Shown: one piece after another, positions 62,059 to 64,000 of the stretch | Layout of the letters: each line of letters opens with the position of its first letter | Numbering within the stretch: the first letter of the stretch is position 1 | NCBI RefSeq assembly: GCF_002078355.1 | Contig: NZ_CP015363.1 | Span: 372,001 to 436,000 of the forward strand | Source of the DNA: Ferroplasma acidiphilum | GTDB lineage: Archaea; Thermoplasmatota; Thermoplasmata; Thermoplasmatales; Thermoplasmataceae | Length of the DNA: 64,000 nucleotides | Direction of reading: 5' to 3' | Program-made: the position numbers and the translations under genes | The notes under the pieces: model-generated | What the model was told of the DNA's origin: nothing | Databases searched by the model: none | What the model saw: the letters and a program-made list of their open reading frames with translations, nothing else

Positions 62059-62664
62059 GTGGACGAACTGGATGAATTAAGAAACAAAGCTATTGAACTG
62101 TTATTAAACGTTGATATAATAAGGGATTGCACCTATGTAAACAGGGATGATTTTGAGCAGGGAACCCTGGAATATGAAGATCTGGATTACCAGGATAAAA
62201 ATATGCTCTTTACCATTGACGATTTCACAGTGCTAAATTTAAAGGGTGATAAAAACCATGTGGATAAATTGATTATCAATTTTAACGGCATACATGGGGA
62301 TGACCCGGAGAATTTTGATGATGTTGATTTTTACATGGAGAAATATTCGGATATCCTGGAGAAGAATAATAATGTCTCACTTATAAATATAATACCCCTG
62401 AGGACAAATAGAAAGGAAACGTTTCTGGCTTTATTTGATAGAACGGAATTTAACGGGATAATTACATTTGATTATATCATAAATACACTTTTTAAAAGTT
62501 ATATATTGCCTGTAATAAATATAATAAAACCCGGGGAAGTCCTCATACTTGACAGCAGGCTAAAAAACTCTATAAAAAATGTTCTTGAATCTGACACCAG
62601 CATTGATGTGCCTCCAGTATCTATGTTCGACGATATTTCCAGTTACAGAGAAAATTATGATTAA
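62059..62664 (+). CDS. Hypothetical protein
   Basis: 201 residues. The start is placed at GTG 62059 because AAGGTGAT (62048-62055) stands just before it; an ATG at 62038 and a frame running into the tRNA are alternatives. Acidic and Asn-rich, with no membrane segment; VLNLKGDKNHVDKLIINFNG and GEVLILDSRLKNSIKNVLE look like a compact alpha/beta domain. I do not recognise the family. It follows L15e and tRNA-Ser on the same strand and precedes a GNAT gene, so it probably belongs to that transcript. Confidence 0.68.
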   Translation: MDELDELRNKAIELLLNVDIIRDCTYVNRDDFEQGTLEYEDLDYQDKNMLFTIDDFTVLNLKGDKNHVDKLIINFNGIHGDDPENFDDVDFYMEKYSDILEKNNNVSLINIIPLRTNRKETFLALFDRTEFNGIITFDYIINTLFKSYILPVINIIKPGEVLILDSRLKNSIKNVLESDTSIDVPPVSMFDDISSYRENYD

Positions 62665-62694
62665 ACTATATATGAACGTTTGTTATTTCATTTC

Positions 62695-63144
62695 ATGCAG
62701 GTAAGGCCATACAGGAAGTCTGATTTCCATGGTGTATCAATTATAGAGAAAATGGCATTTGGAGACGAGGCATATTCCAATTTTATGCTTAAAGGCATTT
62801 TAAATAGCATTAATGGTTTTACATATGTCCTTGATGACGGTTCAAAACTCCATGGGTACGCAACAATGGGGCCCTTAAATGAACAGGCAATAGATATAGA
62901 AAGTATAGGGGTTCTTCCGGAAGACCAGGATATGGGATACGGAAGTATGCTGATTACTGCAATAGAAGCAGAAGCCAGAGCGAGAGGATATTCTATTATT
63001 ATACTCGAAGTGAGGGAGAAAAACGATCATGCAATTAAATTCTATAAAGCCCACGGGTATGAAACATTTGAGTTAATTAATGGGTATTACAGTATGCCGT
63101 TCAATGGTTCAAGAAATGCTTACAGGATGAGAAAAAATATATAA
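62695..63144 (+). CDS. GNAT-family N-acetyltransferase (RimI-like)
   Basis: 149 residues from ATG 62695. VRPYRKSDFHGVSIIEKMAF, the acetyl-CoA loop LPEDQDMGYGSMLI (motif A, Q/RxxGxG/A variant DxGYGS), and the KAHGYETFELINGYY tail resemble RimI/ArdI acetyltransferases. It may acetylate protein N-termini. The linked upstream genes (L15e, unknown protein) give only weak support for a ribosomal substrate. Confidence 0.83.
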   Translation: MQVRPYRKSDFHGVSIIEKMAFGDEAYSNFMLKGILNSINGFTYVLDDGSKLHGYATMGPLNEQAIDIESIGVLPEDQDMGYGSMLITAIEAEARARGYSIIILEVREKNDHAIKFYKAHGYETFELINGYYSMPFNGSRNAYRMRKNI

Positions 63145-63328
63145 TTCAATGCTTTTTAATTCTATTCAGCATCATATTAAACTCAGACCTGTTCCGTTCC
63201 TGCCTGAATGCAGAAATATCAAAGAATAAATCATGTTTTTCATGTTTTTTTGATATCATGATAATGCAACTCTTCAGTATATTTTATTGCCCACAGACAT
63301 TTTCCTATTTAAAAATAATATATAGATA
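63145..63328. other. Intergenic, no gene recognised
   Basis: 184 bp between convergent genes, AT-rich with T-runs that could end transcription of either. No coding frame of note. Confidence 0.4.
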
Positions 63329-63940
63329 TTACTCGTGTTCTGCATTGCGTTTTTCAAGTTCGGCATCGATTTCATCATCTTTCTCTGCTGGCTTATTGCT
63401 TTTTGCTGATCTCTTTGTCAGGAAATTGGTCAGCAATTCATCCTCGGAGATTGGTGAATCTGAATTTTCACTGAAACCAAGGTTTTCATTTATGCGCTCC
63501 ACCTGATCGTTTATAGAGTTAAGGTTATTGTCAGCGATATCCTTGATGCTTGCAAGTGATCTGAGATAACTTGCCTGCTGGTCCGGTGTAATTTTAAGTG
63601 CCTGGAATACAACCTCACTTTTTCCAATAAGATCCATAGCTTTTCCAGCATCGTTATACATATCCAGCTGTGATGATATGGAATCTAAGAGTATGTTGGT
63701 ACGATCGAAATATGTAGTAAATGCCCTTACGTCTTCTATCTGCTTTTCAAGGCCACGTTCAATATCGTTATAATTCCTTTCCTGAGCAGCCTTTCTGCTC
63801 TCTTCCAGGGACTGCGCCCTTTTTAAAAGGGCCCTTATTGCCCTTTTTAAATTCATCTGTAAATCCTTAATTTTGACTTTAGTTTCTTCCAGCTCTTCGT
63901 CCTTTGAGAGCTTGGGTTTTTTCTTTGGCAAAATAGACAT
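63329..63940 (-). CDS. Snf7/ESCRT-III (CdvB)-like coiled-coil protein
   Basis: 203 residues, almost all helix. A basic N-terminal region (PKKKPKLSKDEELEE, KIKDLQMNLKRAIRALLKRA, about 1-45), a long middle helix pair with YFDRTNILLDSISSQLDMYN, then the KITPDQQASYLRSLASIKDI segment and an acidic C-terminal tail ending DDEIDAELEKRNAEHE. This matches the Snf7/CdvB plan of basic core helices and acidic regulatory end. ESCRT-III-like proteins remodel membranes in division of some archaea. No Vps4/CdvC gene is visible, but the window ends 60 bp upstream. Confidence 0.55.
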   Translation of the reverse strand: MSILPKKKPKLSKDEELEETKVKIKDLQMNLKRAIRALLKRAQSLEESRKAAQERNYNDIERGLEKQIEDVRAFTTYFDRTNILLDSISSQLDMYNDAGKAMDLIGKSEVVFQALKITPDQQASYLRSLASIKDIADNNLNSINDQVERINENLGFSENSDSPISEDELLTNFLTKRSAKSNKPAEKDDEIDAELEKRNAEHE

Positions 63941-64000
63941 AATATTTATAGTATTTACGTGATAATAAATATTTCGGTTTAACCATACTGCCTCATATCT

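Noticed and set aside
1-64000. CRISPR array, prophage or toxin-antitoxin island
   Set aside because: No regularly spaced repeats, cas genes, integrase, capsid genes or paired small toxin genes were seen; the only mobile element is the IS at 29386-30421.

Overview
The window is AT-rich archaeal chromosomal DNA, almost entirely informational and housekeeping genes. Archaeal markers include primase large subunit, SRP19, TFB, Gar1, Rpo7/Spt4, RPA, PCNA, RFC-L, family B DNA polymerase, NMD3, S3Ae, S8e, S24e, S27ae, L15e and a tRNA intron with a bulge-helix-bulge. Gene content (haem genes hemE/hemH, glycine dehydrogenase split in two, arginine deiminase, surface proteins with SGTxW-type repeats, an Snf7-like protein) and very frequent leaderless TATA promoters fit the Thermoplasmatales, most likely a Ferroplasma, Acidiplasma or Cuniculiplasma relative. 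The genus is an inference from gene content, not from any search.

Layout. 1-5 kb: end of priL, SRP19/S8e, a heterodimeric ABC exporter pair, a MazG-like pyrophosphohydrolase. 5-11 kb: tRNA-Leu, a Pcc1-like protein, two TFB genes on either side of gar1, trmI, guaAA, a DtxR-family regulator with a palindrome in its own promoter, a histidine phosphatase. 11-19 kb: a DUF255 thioredoxin-like protein, NMD3, arginine deiminase, S3Ae, an intron-containing tRNA-Met, and a large surface protein carrying an ice-binding-like (DUF3494) domain. 19-28 kb: glutamate dehydrogenase, PCNA, S-adenosylhomocysteinase, a FAH-family enzyme, a 2H phosphoesterase, phosphoglycerate mutase, RNase Z and several small unknowns. 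28-32 kb is the most plastic part: a rubrerythrin-like gene with a perfect 138-bp internal duplication, a complete IS5-like insertion sequence, a Nudix gene and an amino acid permease.

32-41 kb: gcvPA-gcvPB, RPA with its associated protein, several small conserved unknowns, then the conserved minus-strand cluster rpo7-spt4-dephospho-CoA kinase-S24e-S27ae (the last, 51 codons, lies at 39087-39242). 41-49 kb: asnS-hemE, hemH, a SelB-like protein without a GTP-binding loop, purD-scpB, an NCS1 permease overlapping a dCTP deaminase-fold gene that has lost the deaminase glutamate. 49-64 kb: nadM, polB, an MFS transporter, pheS, a PIN-ATPase-KH protein, a flippase, a tRNA-binding protein, RFC-L, an RNase P subunit, L15e followed within 8 bp by tRNA-Ser, and an Snf7/ESCRT-III-like coiled-coil protein at the right edge.

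Reading the promoters gives a consistent picture. First genes of transcription units usually have a TATA box about 24-28 bp before the start codon and no Shine-Dalgarno sequence, so they are probably leaderless. Internal genes start at short overlaps or after GGTG-type ribosome sites. I used this rule to trim many starts. No CRISPR array, prophage or obvious new multi-gene defence system is present. The best leads are single loci: the duplicated rubrerythrin, the ice-binding-like surface protein, the SelB-like factor lacking a P-loop, the DCD-fold protein with Ala at the catalytic position, and several palindromic candidate operators.
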